Assembly (NCBI GenBank): GCA_035698885.1
Contig: DASSBJ010000100.1
Span: forward strand, 1-36,628
Reading direction: 5' to 3'
DNA from: VRUE01 sp035698885
GTDB lineage: Bacteria; Actinomycetota; Thermoleophilia; Solirubrobacterales; 70-9
Length of the DNA stretch: 36,628 bases
The notes under the pieces were generated by a model. It saw only the letters and a list, made by a program, of their open reading frames with translations. It did no database searches and was not told the origin of the DNA. A program made the position numbers and the translations under genes. Below, piece by piece: positions 36,621 through 36,628 of the stretch. Each line of letters begins with the position of its first letter. Positions within the stretch are counted from its first letter, which is position 1.

Positions 36621-36628
36621 GCGCCCTC

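Overview
The window is a gene-dense, high-GC bacterial chromosome segment. Gene content suggests an actinobacterium, most likely class Thermoleophilia (Solirubrobacterales-like). The reasons are a short actinobacterial-type HemQ, a holin-X/DUF3618 membrane cluster, PucR-type regulation, many fatty-acyl-CoA genes, and frequent TAnnnT boxes 6-8 bases before start codons (leaderless transcription). The lineage is an inference. There is no rRNA, tRNA, CRISPR array, phage or insertion sequence, and no gene-free stretch over 300 bases.

Layout. 1-823 (-) is the N-terminal part of a MetH-type methionine synthase running off the left edge. 864-6271 (+) holds housekeeping genes tatD, rsmA and ispE, then a DedA-PAP2 fusion, a small membrane protein and a PucR-type regulator. 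6274-9903 (-) holds a polytopic membrane protein and a glycosyltransferase fused to a UPF0104 membrane domain. 9890-14237 is a heme/Fe-S/redox neighbourhood: HemQ, a PAS/zinc-knuckle protein, a ferredoxin-NADP reductase, BolA, a CGFS glutaredoxin and, on the other strand, an A-type Fe-S carrier. 14303-15181 (+) is DegV. 15287-17582 (-) reads as nitrilase, TetR regulator, mini-DUF4235-like protein, holin-X and DUF3618. 17683-20724 (+) is a large cyclase-AAA-TPR protein. 20883-26136 (-) is a tightly overlapping five-gene acyl-CoA operon: crotonase, acyl-CoA carboxyltransferase, BKACE/DUF849, alpha-methylacyl-CoA racemase, MerR. A divergent acyl-CoA dehydrogenase faces it. 27446-33042 is a carbohydrate ABC importer with a six-hairpin glycosidase, its ATPase being divergent. 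33091-36620 (+) holds a second acyl-CoA dehydrogenase, a degenerate metallo-beta-lactamase-fold protein, SixA and a FabG-like SDR.

Most interesting observations. (1) Two 47-bp palindromes sit inside one membrane-protein gene, in different reading phases, with four compensatory base-pair changes between them. This looks like a mobile or dispersed palindromic element tolerated within coding sequence. A weaker possible relative lies in ispE. (2) The BKACE/racemase/carboxyltransferase/crotonase/MerR operon resembles no pathway I can name. Its crotonase lacks one of the two catalytic glutamates of hydratases and carries an abrupt AT-rich patch. (3) A TGACTG-AC-CAGTCA palindrome at the nitrilase-TetR promoter has an 11/14 match in the SDR promoter 18 kb away, suggesting a small TetR regulon. 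(4) Mutually exclusive hairpins lie in the leader of a secreted-protein gene. All functional assignments rest on motif recognition by eye.
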